Shown: piece after piece, positions 25,301-33,345 of the stretch | How positions within the stretch are numbered: position 1 is the first letter of the stretch | Layout of the letters: the number at the start of each line of letters is the position of its first letter | Assembly (NCBI RefSeq): GCF_000718785.1 | Contig: NZ_JOCA01000001.1 | Location: 567,415 to 631,414, forward strand | Direction: 5' to 3' | Length of the DNA: 64,000 nucleotides | DNA from: Streptomyces sp. NRRL WC-3626 | GTDB taxonomy: Bacteria; Actinomycetota; Actinomycetes; Streptomycetales; Streptomycetaceae | Position numbers and translations under genes: made by a program | Notes under the pieces: generated by a model | Databases searched by the model: none | The model's input: only the letters and a program-made list of their open reading frames with translations | Told to the model about the DNA's origin: nothing

Positions 25301-25401
25301 GTGAGCAGGATTCCGCCGTGGTCCGTCAGCGCGGAGTCGATGGCCCGCAGTTCCCCCTGGCGAGCCGTGACCGCCCAAATCTGTTCGATGTCGGTCGGCA
25401 T
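22291..25401 (-). CDS. LuxR-family regulator of the LAL type
   Basis: This 1036-residue protein is a large ATP-binding LuxR regulator. Residues 1-60 include Walker A ([10 protein letters not shown]), a long helical repeat region follows, and the C-terminus is a GerE/LuxR helix-turn-helix ([36 protein letters not shown], split over two helices). Residues about 374-530 are a low-complexity Gly/Pro/Ala stretch not expected in the family, splitting the helical region. The ATG at 25401 gives the family's normal N-terminus. It is divergent from the ACP-thioesterase-Pfa operon across 538 bases and is the likely activator of that operon. Confidence 0.85.
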   Translation of the reverse strand: [1036 protein letters not shown]

Positions 25402-25939
25402 TTCGGTCCTTGTCCACTCGTGGTGAGAAGGAATCGATCACGGGATGTACGGAATTGAAATTCGCCCTTTACGAGAGGCCGCTTTCGAGGAAAGTCCCGG
25501 GACGGGAGGAACAGGTGGGACGGCGACCCCGAAATGTGTCCCACGGAACACCGCTCACGATAGGAGAGCCGTCGGACGCCGCACTGAGGTGATTCTGACG
25601 GCGCGCTGACACGGCAACTGAGCCGTGACCAAGGCTGAGTCGGGTCCCGCCCGCGAAAGCCGGGCGACCGAAGCCGGCCCGTCGGCCGCCGAAGCCGTAC
25701 GGCACGGCGCTGACCTGGGTGAACATGGTGTTCCCGGGGTCATCGCGGCACCTCACCCACCCCCGTCGCATAGCCCGCGATTGAGTTGCGCGAAGGCTAT
25801 CCGCCTACCTACGCTCCGAAACTGCGAGCGGCGGCCTGACCGCCCTTTGTTCTCCCGAAGAAACCCGCCCACTCCGGCATGCGCGAAACGGCACGTTCGG
25901 AGTGCACGCGTACGTATAGGCACGAGAAAGGAACGGGTC
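25402..25939. promoter_or_regulatory. 538-base divergent promoter region of the LAL gene and the Pfa operon
   Basis: No gene is supported here; the DNA is AT-richer than its flanks. Candidate signals are inverted repeats GTGGGAC (25515-25521) with GTCCCAC (25538-25544), and CACGGC-N6-GCCGTG (25610-25627), and a possible promoter with TTGAGT at 25781 and TACCTA at 25806, spacer 19. A single TGAGT half-site lies at 25782 but without its partner, so the left-cluster operator is absent. None of these can be proved from sequence. Confidence 0.4.
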
Positions 25940-26206
25940 ATGGGCAAGGTCACGGCCGACGAGGTGCAAAAATGGCTGATCGACAAGATCGCGGAGCGGC
26001 TCGGTGAGCAGCCCTCGGCCATTCCTCCGGGCCAGTATTTCGACGAGCTCGACATGGACAGCACGGAGGCGCTGATCATCGCCGGCGAGATGGAGAGCTG
26101 GCTCGGCTTCGAGCTGGGCACCACGGCGCTGTGGTACCACCCGACCATCGAGGCCCTGTCGGCGCACATAGCCGAGGAGAGTGCGCGGCATGGCGCGACG
26201 GCCTGA
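25940..26206 (+). CDS. Stand-alone acyl carrier protein
   Basis: The 88-residue protein is a complete ACP with the phosphopantetheine serine in ELDMDSTEALIIAGEME and a normal helix III-IV end (TALWYHPTIEALSAHIAEE). The ATG at 25940 follows AAAGGA by seven bases. It is the first gene of the Pfa-type operon and overlaps the thioesterase gene by 17 bases. Because both ACP domains of the PfaA-like subunit appear incomplete, this free ACP may matter for chain growth, priming or release. Confidence 0.9.
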   Translation: MGKVTADEVQKWLIDKIAERLGEQPSAIPPGQYFDELDMDSTEALIIAGEMESWLGFELGTTALWYHPTIEALSAHIAEESARHGATA

Positions 26207-27113
26207 CGCGACGTCACCGCCGAAGCTGCTGTTACGGCACCGGGACGCCGCCCCCGGCGCGGGCACCGTCTACGCGGTGCACCCCGGTGCCCTGCCCGTC
26301 GGCCTGTGGACCGGCCTGTCCGGGGCACTGCCGCCGGAGACCGGGTTCGCCGTACTGGACCTGGGCGCGGTGCCCGAGTACGGGGAGGCCGCGCTCGCGC
26401 CGGAGAGCTCCCGGCTGACCATCGACCACCTCATCGACCTGCTGACCACCGCCTACCGCGCCGACCGCGACCGCACCGGCGCGGACGACGCCGGCACCGT
26501 GCTGGTGGGCTGGTCCTTCGGCGGTGTGCTCGCCCACGGCCTGACCGAACGGCTGGAGCCGCGGGAGCGGCCGCTGAGCGTGGTGCTGCTGGACAGCATC
26601 GCCCCCACGGACGCCTACCAGCACACCGAGGGCGACGAGATCGACCCCTCGCTGGTGCTGCGCTGGTTCGCGATGTTCCTGGGCGCCCGGCGCGGCGCCG
26701 AGGTCCGTCCGAGCCCCGTACCGGACGGTGCGGACGCCGAGGCCGCGCTCACCGTGCTGCTCGCGGACGCGATCGGCGCGGGCGCGCTGCCGCCCGGGAC
26801 GCCGCTGTCCGGTGTGCGCAAGCTCTTCGAGGCCTATACGGCGGGGCTGCTGCGCAACAACCGGCTGACGGCCCCCTACCGGCCGGCACCCGCCACCGTC
26901 CCGCTGGTGCAGATCAAGGCCGGCGACAGTCTCATCCCCACGGACCCCACGCTCGGCTGGGAGGAGCTGGCCGGCCGCGGGATCTCCGCCCACTCGGCGC
27001 CCGGCGACCACTACACGATGCTGATCCGCCCGGACGCCTCGCAGGCCATAGCCGGACTGGTACCGCCCCTCCGGCCGGCGCACCTCGTCTCGACCCGGAG
27101 GCCCTCGCCGTGA
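26190..27113 (+). CDS. Thioesterase (alpha/beta hydrolase, type I/II NRPS-PKS thioesterase-like)
   Basis: The protein of 307 residues is an alpha/beta hydrolase of the thioesterase family attached to or serving carrier proteins. The nucleophile elbow is GWSFGG, the acid is probably in KAGDSLIP, and the catalytic His is in PGDHYTMLI. The ATG at 26190 has AGGAG ten bases upstream; a GTG at 26181 is too close to that site. It overlaps the ACP gene before it and the PfaA-like gene after it. It would release or edit acyl chains made by the Pfa-type synthase. Bacterial Pfa synthases normally lack such a thioesterase, so it hints at a dedicated product. Confidence 0.8.
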   Translation: MARRPDATSPPKLLLRHRDAAPGAGTVYAVHPGALPVGLWTGLSGALPPETGFAVLDLGAVPEYGEAALAPESSRLTIDHLIDLLTTAYRADRDRTGADDAGTVLVGWSFGGVLAHGLTERLEPRERPLSVVLLDSIAPTDAYQHTEGDEIDPSLVLRWFAMFLGARRGAEVRPSPVPDGADAEAALTVLLADAIGAGALPPGTPLSGVRKLFEAYTAGLLRNNRLTAPYRPAPATVPLVQIKAGDSLIPTDPTLGWEELAGRGISAHSAPGDHYTMLIRPDASQAIAGLVPPLRPAHLVSTRRPSP

Positions 27114-30100
27114 ACGAATCACAGCAACGCACCCTCGACCGACGGCTGGCCCGCGACCCGATCGCCATCGTCGGCCTCTCCGCGCTCTATCCACAGGCGC
27201 GCAACCTCCAGGAGTACTGGTCCAACGTCGTCGCGGCGGCCGACTGCACGACGGAGGTGCCGACGACCCACTGGGACGTCGGCGAGTTCTACGACCCCGA
27301 CCCCTCGGCGCCCGACAAGACGTACGCCAAGCGCGGCGGCTTCATCCCCGACATCCCGTTCAATCCGCTCGAGTTCGGGCTGCCGCCCAACACGCTCGAG
27401 GTCACCGACGTACTGCAGTTGCTCAGCCTGGTCGTCACGCGCGACCTGCTGAAGGACGCGGGCGCGGAGCGGGAGTGGTACGACGCCTCGCGCACCGGTG
27501 TGGTGCTCGGCATCACCGGCGCCAACCAGCTGACCCAGCCGCTCACCGCCCGGCTGCAGAGCCCGGTGCTGAAGGAAGTGGTCCGCAGCTGCGGTCTCTC
27601 GGACCGGGACGCGGAGGAGATCGCCGCCAAGTTCCGTATGGCGTACGCCCCGTGGGAGGAGAACTCCTTCCCCGGCATGCTCGGCAACGTCGTCGCGGGC
27701 CGGATCGCGAACCGGTTCGACCTCGGCGGGATCAACATGACGATCGACGCCGCCTGCGCCAGTTCGCTGGGCGCCGTCCGCACCGCCGTCAGCGAACTGC
27801 TGGAGGGCCGGGCCGACACCATGCTGGCCGGCGGGTGCGACGCCGAGAACACGATCTTCATGTACATGTGCTTCAGCAAGACCCCCGCGCTGTCGAAGTC
27901 GGGTGTCATCCGGCCGTTCGACGGCGAGGCGGACGGCACGCTGATCGGTGAGGGCATCGGCATGCTGGCCCTGCGCCGGCTGGCCGACGCCGAGCGCGAC
28001 GGCAACCGGATCTACGCGGTGCTGCGGGGTCTGGGGACCTCCAGCGACGGACGTTTCAAGTCCATCTACGCGCCGCGCAAGGAAGGCCAGATGGTGGCGC
28101 TGAACCGCGCCTACCGGGACGCCGACGTGTCCCCGGACAGCATCGAGCTGTTCGAGGCGCACGGCACCGGCACGGCGGTCGGCGACGCCACCGAGATCGG
28201 CGCGCTCACCGAGGTGATCGGCAAGGACGGCGGGGAGCGGGAGTACGCGGCCATCGGCAGCGTCAAGTCCCAGATCGGGCACACCAAGGCCGCGGCCGGC
28301 GCGGCCGGGCTGATCAAGCTGGCGCTCGCCCTGCAGCACAAGGTGCTGCCCCCCACCATCAACGTCAATCGGGCGGGTGCCGCGTTCGGTCCGGACAGCC
28401 CGTTCTACGTCAACTCCGCGACCCGGCCGTGGATCCGCGACCCGAAGCGGCCCAACCGCCGCGCGGCGGTGTCCGCGTTCGGCTTCGGCGGCACCAACTT
28501 CCATGCGGTGCTGGAGGAGTACGGCGACGGCGACGACGTCGCGGTGCGGTTCCCGGTGGCCAGGGTGCACCTGTGGCACGCCCCTGACCCGACGGCCCTC
28601 GCCGACGCGCTGGCCTCGGGTGCGGCACCCACCGGGGGGCCGGTGCCCGAGGGGCACGCCCGTGTCGCCTTCGCCGCCCGGGGCGAGGAAGACGCCCGCG
28701 CGCTGCGGGAGATCGCGCTCGGTGAACTGCGGTCCCGTGCCGGGGAGTCGGAGTGGGCCCACCCCAAGGGCGTCCACTACCGCCGCTCGGCCGGCGCGAC
28801 CGGCCGGGTGGGCGCGCTCTTCGCGGGCCAGGGAAGTCAGTACGTGGCGCCGGGACTGAGTGCCGTACTGGCGCTGCCGCCCCTGCGTTCCTCCTTCGAC
28901 CGTGCCAACCGCCACTATCCGGAGGACACCCCGCTGTCGCGGGTGGCGTTCCCGCCGCCCCTCGTCGACGAGGTCGGCCGCGCCGCGCAGGAGACGGCCC
29001 TGCGGGCCACCGCCTACGCGCAGCCGGCGATCGGCGCGCTGTCGGCCGGCCACTTCCGGTACCTGACCGAACTCGGCTTCGCGGCGGAGGGTTTCCTCGG
29101 CCACAGCTTCGGCGAGCTGACCGCGCTGTACGCCGCCGGGGTCTACGACGAGGACACCCTGCACCGGCTGGCGCGGGCCCGCGGCAGCGCCATGTCACCG
29201 GCGTCCGGTCAGGCGGACGACACCGGCACGATGGCGGCGGTGTTCGCGCCGGAGGAGCGGGTCGCCGAACTGCTGGCGCGGCGCGAGGGCCTGCTGGTCT
29301 GCAACCGCAACGCGCCGGACCAGATCGTGGTGGGCGGCGCGACGGCGGAGATCGAGCTGCTGCTCGCGGACGCGGAGAGCGCGGGCGTGCGGGCCCGCCG
29401 GCTGCCGGTGTCCGCCGCCTTCCACACCCCGTTCGTGGCCCACGCGGTCGACGACTTCCGTACGGCGGTCGAGGCCGCCGAGATGGCCGCCCCGAGCGGC
29501 AGGGTCTACGCCAACACCTCCGGCGCGGACTACGGCGCGGACGTCGCCCGGAACCGCCGGGTGCTCGCCGAGCAGCTCATCCACCCGGTGGAGTTCGCCG
29601 CGCGGGTGGAGGAGATGTACGCCGACGGGTTCCGCGTCTTCGTCGAGTTCGGGCCGGGCACGGTGCTCGCCGGGCTGGTGGGCCGGATCCTGCGCGGACG
29701 CCCGCACACCGCCGTGTCGCTGGACGGCGGCGCCGGCCGGGACGCGGACCTGACGCTCAAGCAGGCCGTCGCACGGCTCGCGGTCCTGGGTCTGCCCCTG
29801 GCCACGACCGACCGTTACGCGGCCGAGGCGGAGCAGGAGGTCCCGGCCAAGGGCATGACGGTGATGCTCAACGGCATCAACTACGTGTCCCCGCAGCGGC
29901 GTGCGGCGTACCAGGACGTGCTGGCAAGCGGCTACAAGGTGGCCCTGCCCACCGCACCGGCGCCCGTCGTCGTGGCTCCCCCGCCGCCGGCGCCGTCACC
30001 GCAGGCGGCTCCCGAAGCCGCCGTCTCCCGGCTGCCGGCCGTTGTTCCGGAACCGGACCATCCCCGCACCGCCCAGGAGAACACACCCATGCCGAGCGAC

Positions 30101-33100
30101 CGACTCACCGAGCTCATCTCGGACCATCTGTCCCTCCACGACGAGTATCTGAACGGCCAGTTGCAGAGCGCCGAGCGGCTGACCCGGCTGCTGGAGCGGG
30201 CGGACGACGAGGGCAGGCTGGACCATGTGCTGCCCGGGATCAGCTCGGTCAAGGAGCACGGGCTGGCGATCGGCCGCACCCATGTCCGCGCCAACGAGGT
30301 GCTGGGCCGGCTGGCCTCCCTGGAGCTCGGCGCCGAGGCGGCGCCGGTAGCGCAGGCACCGGCGCTTCCCGCGCCGGCACCCGTGGCCCAGGAGCCCGCG
30401 CTTCCCGCGCCGGCACCCCTTCCCCTCCCGGAACCTGCGGTGGCCCCCGCGCTGCCCGCGACCTGGACGCCCGCACCGGCCCAGGCGCCCGCTCCGGAAC
30501 CCGCGCCCGCTCCGGCACCCGCCGCGGGGATGGACGCCGGCAAGGTCCGCTCGGTCCTCCTGGAGGTCGTCGCGGACAAGACCGGCTACCCCGCCGACAT
30601 GCTCGACCTCACCATGAACGTCGAAGCCGACCTCGGCATCGACAGCATCAAACGCGTCGAAATCATGGGCGTCACACTGGGCGACATCGTCGACTTCATC
30701 GCAGGCGAGACCACGACCACGACCGTGGCCCCGGCCGCCCCGTCGACCGGCCCCGACGCCGACACCGTCCGCGCCACCCTCCTCGAGGTCGTCGCCGACA
30801 AGACCGGCTACCCCGCCGACATGCTCGACCTCACCATGAACGTCGAAGCCGACCTCGGCATCGACAGCATCAAACGCGTCGAAATCATGGGCGTCCAGGC
30901 CGCGCTCGTCGAACTCTCCGCTTCCGACCCGCTGCTCGACGCCTACCACCCGGACCACGGCGCCCTCGTCGTGGACGACGGCTCGCAGCTGGCCGCACGG
31001 CTCGTCGAACGGCTCACCGGCACCGGCCGGCGGGTGCACACCCTGCGTCTGCCGGGAGTCCCGGCGCGCTCGAACGACGTACACGACCACGCCCTCACCG
31101 GCTGGGGCCCCACCGAACTCGCCGCCCAGATCGAGGAGATCTTCGCCGACCGCATCGCCCTGGTCGTCGACGTCACCGCACAGCCCCGCGCCGAATGGGC
31201 CGAAAGCACCCGGCGGCTGGCCCACTCGCTGCTTGTCGCACGGCATGTCGTGGCACCGCTGACCTCGGCGGCCGAGCACGGCCGTGCCGCCTTCCTCACC
31301 GCGACCGTCCTCGACGGCGCCTTCGGGCTCACCGGCGTCGCCGAGGAGCTGGCTCCGGCCGGCGGAGTGGCGGGCCTCGTCAAGACGCTGGCGCTGGAGG
31401 CGCCCGCCCTGTTCTGCCGCGCGGTCGACCTCGACCCCGCGCTCGACGCCGCCACCGGGGCCGCGCTGCTGCTGGACGAGGCGGCCGACTCGGCCCCGGA
31501 GCCGGTGCAGGTGGGCCTCGACGGAACACGCCGGGTGGGGCTGACACTGGCCGAGCGGCCGCTCGCCGAGGAGCTGCCCGAGGTCGGCGCGCCGACCTCC
31601 GACGACCTCCTGGTCGTCACCGGCGGGGCGCGCGGCATCACCGCCACCTGCCTGCTCGAGCTGGCCGAACGGCACCGCCCGGGGTTGCTGCTGCTCGGCC
31701 GCACCCCGCTCGACGCGGAGCCCGGCTGGGCGCAGGGCGTTCCCGACGCCGGGCTGAAGGCGGCCGCCGCGGCCTCCCTCACCGCGTCCGGCGAGAAGCC
31801 GACGCCGAAGAAGGTGGGGCGACTCGCGGCGGACGTGACGGGCGGCCGGGAGATCCGGGCCACGCTCGACGCGCTGCACGCGGCCGGAAGCGAGGCCGAG
31901 TACCTCGCCGTGGACATCACCGACCAGGCCGCGACGGCCGCCGCGCTCGCCCCGCACCGGGACCGGGTCACGGGTCTGGTGCACGGCGCCGGGGTCCTCG
32001 CCGACCAGCTGATCGCCCACAAGAAGGCCTCGGAGATCGAGCGGGTCTTCGCCCCCAAGCTGGCCGGACTGCGGTCCGTGCTAGCCGCGCTGCCCGCCGA
32101 ACGGCTGCGTCACGTGGTGCTGTTCTCGTCGGTGGCCGGATTCTTCGGCAACCAGGGGCAGTCGGACTACGCGATGGCCAACGAGGTCCTCAACACCTGG
32201 GCCGCGTCCGCCCGCCGGCGGCTGCCCGGCGCCAGGATCACCTCGCTGAACTGGGGCGCCTGGGACAGCGGCATGGTGTCCCCGCAGATCAAGGCGGTGT
32301 TCGAGGAGCGGGGCATCCCGCTCATCCAGGCGCCCGAGGGGGCCCGGCTGTTCGCCGAGCAGTTCGCGCCCGAACGGGCCGCGGACACGGTCACGGTGCT
32401 CGGCCCGACGACCCCGCTGAGCTCGCGGGAGCGTCCGGCGCCGGCGTCCGTGGCGACCGTACGGCGGTCGCTCACGGAGCTGGCCGGCACCCCGCTCGTC
32501 ACCGACCACCTGATCGACTCCGTGCCGGTGCTGCCGGCCACCGTGGCGATCGGCTGGGCGCTCGGCGCGGTGGAGCACGCCGAAGGGCGGCGCGCGGTGC
32601 GGCTGCGCGACTTCTCCGTGCACAAGGGGATCGTCTTCGACGGCACCGGGCCCGACGAGTGCCGTGTGGTGATGACCCCGGCCGACGGCGAGGTGACGGT
32701 GGCCGTCCGGTCCGTGACGAAGGACGGGGCGATCCGGCCGCACTACGCCGCCACCGTGGTCACCGGGCCCGCCCCGGCACCGGCCGCCCCGCTGACCGGA
32801 CTGCCCGCACCGGGCGGTGGCGCGGACGCCGCCGGCCTGTACGAGGACGGCACGCTCTTCCACGGGCCCGCGCTGCGCGGACTGCGGCGCGTGCTCGCCG
32901 ACGAGGAGGCGCGGCTGGTGCTGGAGTGCGAGCCCGTCGCGACGGCCGTACGGACGTCCGCCGCCTCCTGGTACGCGGCCGGTCCCGCGGATCTGCTGCT
33001 CCAGGCCGCGCTGGTCTGGGTGCGCCGCTTCCGGTCCGCCGCCGGGCTGCCGCTCGCCGTCGGAGGAGTCGAACTGCACGCGCCGCTGACCTCGCCGGGG

Positions 33101-33253
33101 ACGTTCCTCGTCGTGGTGGAGCCGGTGCGGCACGACGGCCCGGACTCCCGGCTCACCGTCACCGCCTGCGCCCCTGACGGCCGGGTCCTCGCCCGGTTCA
33201 CCGATGTGTCCGTGGTCTCGGCCCCGCAGCTGGCGGCCAAGTTCACGGGCTGA
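27110..33253 (+). CDS. pfaA: PfaA-like polyunsaturated fatty acid synthase subunit (KS-AT-ACP-ACP-KR-DH)
   Basis: The protein has 2047 residues. In order: ketosynthase (about 15-465) with Cys216 in DAACASS, HGTGT and IGHTKAA; acyltransferase (about 570-880) with Ser666 in GHSFGE; an Ala/Pro linker; two ACP-like domains with Ser1179 and Ser1253, both in ADLGIDSIKRVEIMG; ketoreductase (about 1490-1770) with SSVAG and Tyr1687 in SDYAMAN; and a hot-dog dehydratase-like domain with His1800 in TDHLIDSVPVLPA. This is the Pfa order, not that of modular or enediyne PKS. ACP1 lacks about 22 residues between helix II and TLGDIVDFIAG, and ACP2 stops after helix II. The GTG at 27110 has GGAGG eight bases upstream and overlaps the thioesterase stop. 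Confidence 0.9.
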   Translation: MNESQQRTLDRRLARDPIAIVGLSALYPQARNLQEYWSNVVAAADCTTEVPTTHWDVGEFYDPDPSAPDKTYAKRGGFIPDIPFNPLEFGLPPNTLEVTDVLQLLSLVVTRDLLKDAGAEREWYDASRTGVVLGITGANQLTQPLTARLQSPVLKEVVRSCGLSDRDAEEIAAKFRMAYAPWEENSFPGMLGNVVAGRIANRFDLGGINMTIDAACASSLGAVRTAVSELLEGRADTMLAGGCDAENTIFMYMCFSKTPALSKSGVIRPFDGEADGTLIGEGIGMLALRRLADAERDGNRIYAVLRGLGTSSDGRFKSIYAPRKEGQMVALNRAYRDADVSPDSIELFEAHGTGTAVGDATEIGALTEVIGKDGGEREYAAIGSVKSQIGHTKAAAGAAGLIKLALALQHKVLPPTINVNRAGAAFGPDSPFYVNSATRPWIRDPKRPNRRAAVSAFGFGGTNFHAVLEEYGDGDDVAVRFPVARVHLWHAPDPTALADALASGAAPTGGPVPEGHARVAFAARGEEDARALREIALGELRSRAGESEWAHPKGVHYRRSAGATGRVGALFAGQGSQYVAPGLSAVLALPPLRSSFDRANRHYPEDTPLSRVAFPPPLVDEVGRAAQETALRATAYAQPAIGALSAGHFRYLTELGFAAEGFLGHSFGELTALYAAGVYDEDTLHRLARARGSAMSPASGQADDTGTMAAVFAPEERVAELLARREGLLVCNRNAPDQIVVGGATAEIELLLADAESAGVRARRLPVSAAFHTPFVAHAVDDFRTAVEAAEMAAPSGRVYANTSGADYGADVARNRRVLAEQLIHPVEFAARVEEMYADGFRVFVEFGPGTVLAGLVGRILRGRPHTAVSLDGGAGRDADLTLKQAVARLAVLGLPLATTDRYAAEAEQEVPAKGMTVMLNGINYVSPQRRAAYQDVLASGYKVALPTAPAPVVVAPPPPAPSPQAAPEAAVSRLPAVVPEPDHPRTAQENTPMPSDRLTELISDHLSLHDEYLNGQLQSAERLTRLLERADDEGRLDHVLPGISSVKEHGLAIGRTHVRANEVLGRLASLELGAEAAPVAQAPALPAPAPVAQEPALPAPAPLPLPEPAVAPALPATWTPAPAQAPAPEPAPAPAPAAGMDAGKVRSVLLEVVADKTGYPADMLDLTMNVEADLGIDSIKRVEIMGVTLGDIVDFIAGETTTTTVAPAAPSTGPDADTVRATLLEVVADKTGYPADMLDLTMNVEADLGIDSIKRVEIMGVQAALVELSASDPLLDAYHPDHGALVVDDGSQLAARLVERLTGTGRRVHTLRLPGVPARSNDVHDHALTGWGPTELAAQIEEIFADRIALVVDVTAQPRAEWAESTRRLAHSLLVARHVVAPLTSAAEHGRAAFLTATVLDGAFGLTGVAEELAPAGGVAGLVKTLALEAPALFCRAVDLDPALDAATGAALLLDEAADSAPEPVQVGLDGTRRVGLTLAERPLAEELPEVGAPTSDDLLVVTGGARGITATCLLELAERHRPGLLLLGRTPLDAEPGWAQGVPDAGLKAAAAASLTASGEKPTPKKVGRLAADVTGGREIRATLDALHAAGSEAEYLAVDITDQAATAAALAPHRDRVTGLVHGAGVLADQLIAHKKASEIERVFAPKLAGLRSVLAALPAERLRHVVLFSSVAGFFGNQGQSDYAMANEVLNTWAASARRRLPGARITSLNWGAWDSGMVSPQIKAVFEERGIPLIQAPEGARLFAEQFAPERAADTVTVLGPTTPLSSRERPAPASVATVRRSLTELAGTPLVTDHLIDSVPVLPATVAIGWALGAVEHAEGRRAVRLRDFSVHKGIVFDGTGPDECRVVMTPADGEVTVAVRSVTKDGAIRPHYAATVVTGPAPAPAAPLTGLPAPGGGADAAGLYEDGTLFHGPALRGLRRVLADEEARLVLECEPVATAVRTSAASWYAAGPADLLLQAALVWVRRFRSAAGLPLAVGGVELHAPLTSPGTFLVVVEPVRHDGPDSRLTVTACAPDGRVLARFTDVSVVSAPQLAAKFTG
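30575..30895. repeat. Near-identical ACP-coding repeat inside the PfaA-like gene
   Basis: A 99-base block encoding most of an ACP (DKTGYPADML to VEIMGV) occurs at 30575-30673 and again at 30797-30895 with no difference that I can see; the period is 222 bases (74 codons). Sequence past each block differs: the first runs straight into codons for TLGDIVDFIAG, the second into the ketoreductase linker. Both changes fall exactly at the repeat edge. Confidence 0.9.
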
Positions 33254-33279
33254 CCCGTGGCCTGTGCCGGACGTACCGA

Positions 33280-33305
33280 GCGGGCGGCGGTTCTCCGCCG
33301 CCCGC
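33280..33305 (+). terminator. Hairpin between the two Pfa-type subunit genes
   Basis: Perfect 11-base arms GCGGGCGGCGG (33280-33290) and CCGCCGCCCGC (33295-33305) with loop ttct lie in the 92-base gap after the PfaA-like gene. Both genes read the same way, so it may be a partial terminator, or stabilise the upstream transcript and set the ratio of the two subunits. Confidence 0.6.
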
Positions 33306-33345
33306 CCCACAGGATCCCCCGTTCGGGAAGGAACCTCCCCCTGTC

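Noticed and set aside
25402..25939. A longer carrier protein gene starting near 25625
   Set aside because: The extra residues have no ACP features; the ATG at 25940 follows a good ribosome site and gives a normal-size ACP.
26306..27109. An N-terminal extension of the PfaA-like protein
   Set aside because: It overlaps the thioesterase gene in another frame and is Arg/Pro/Gly-rich; the GTG at 27110 has a ribosome site and starts the KS domain properly.
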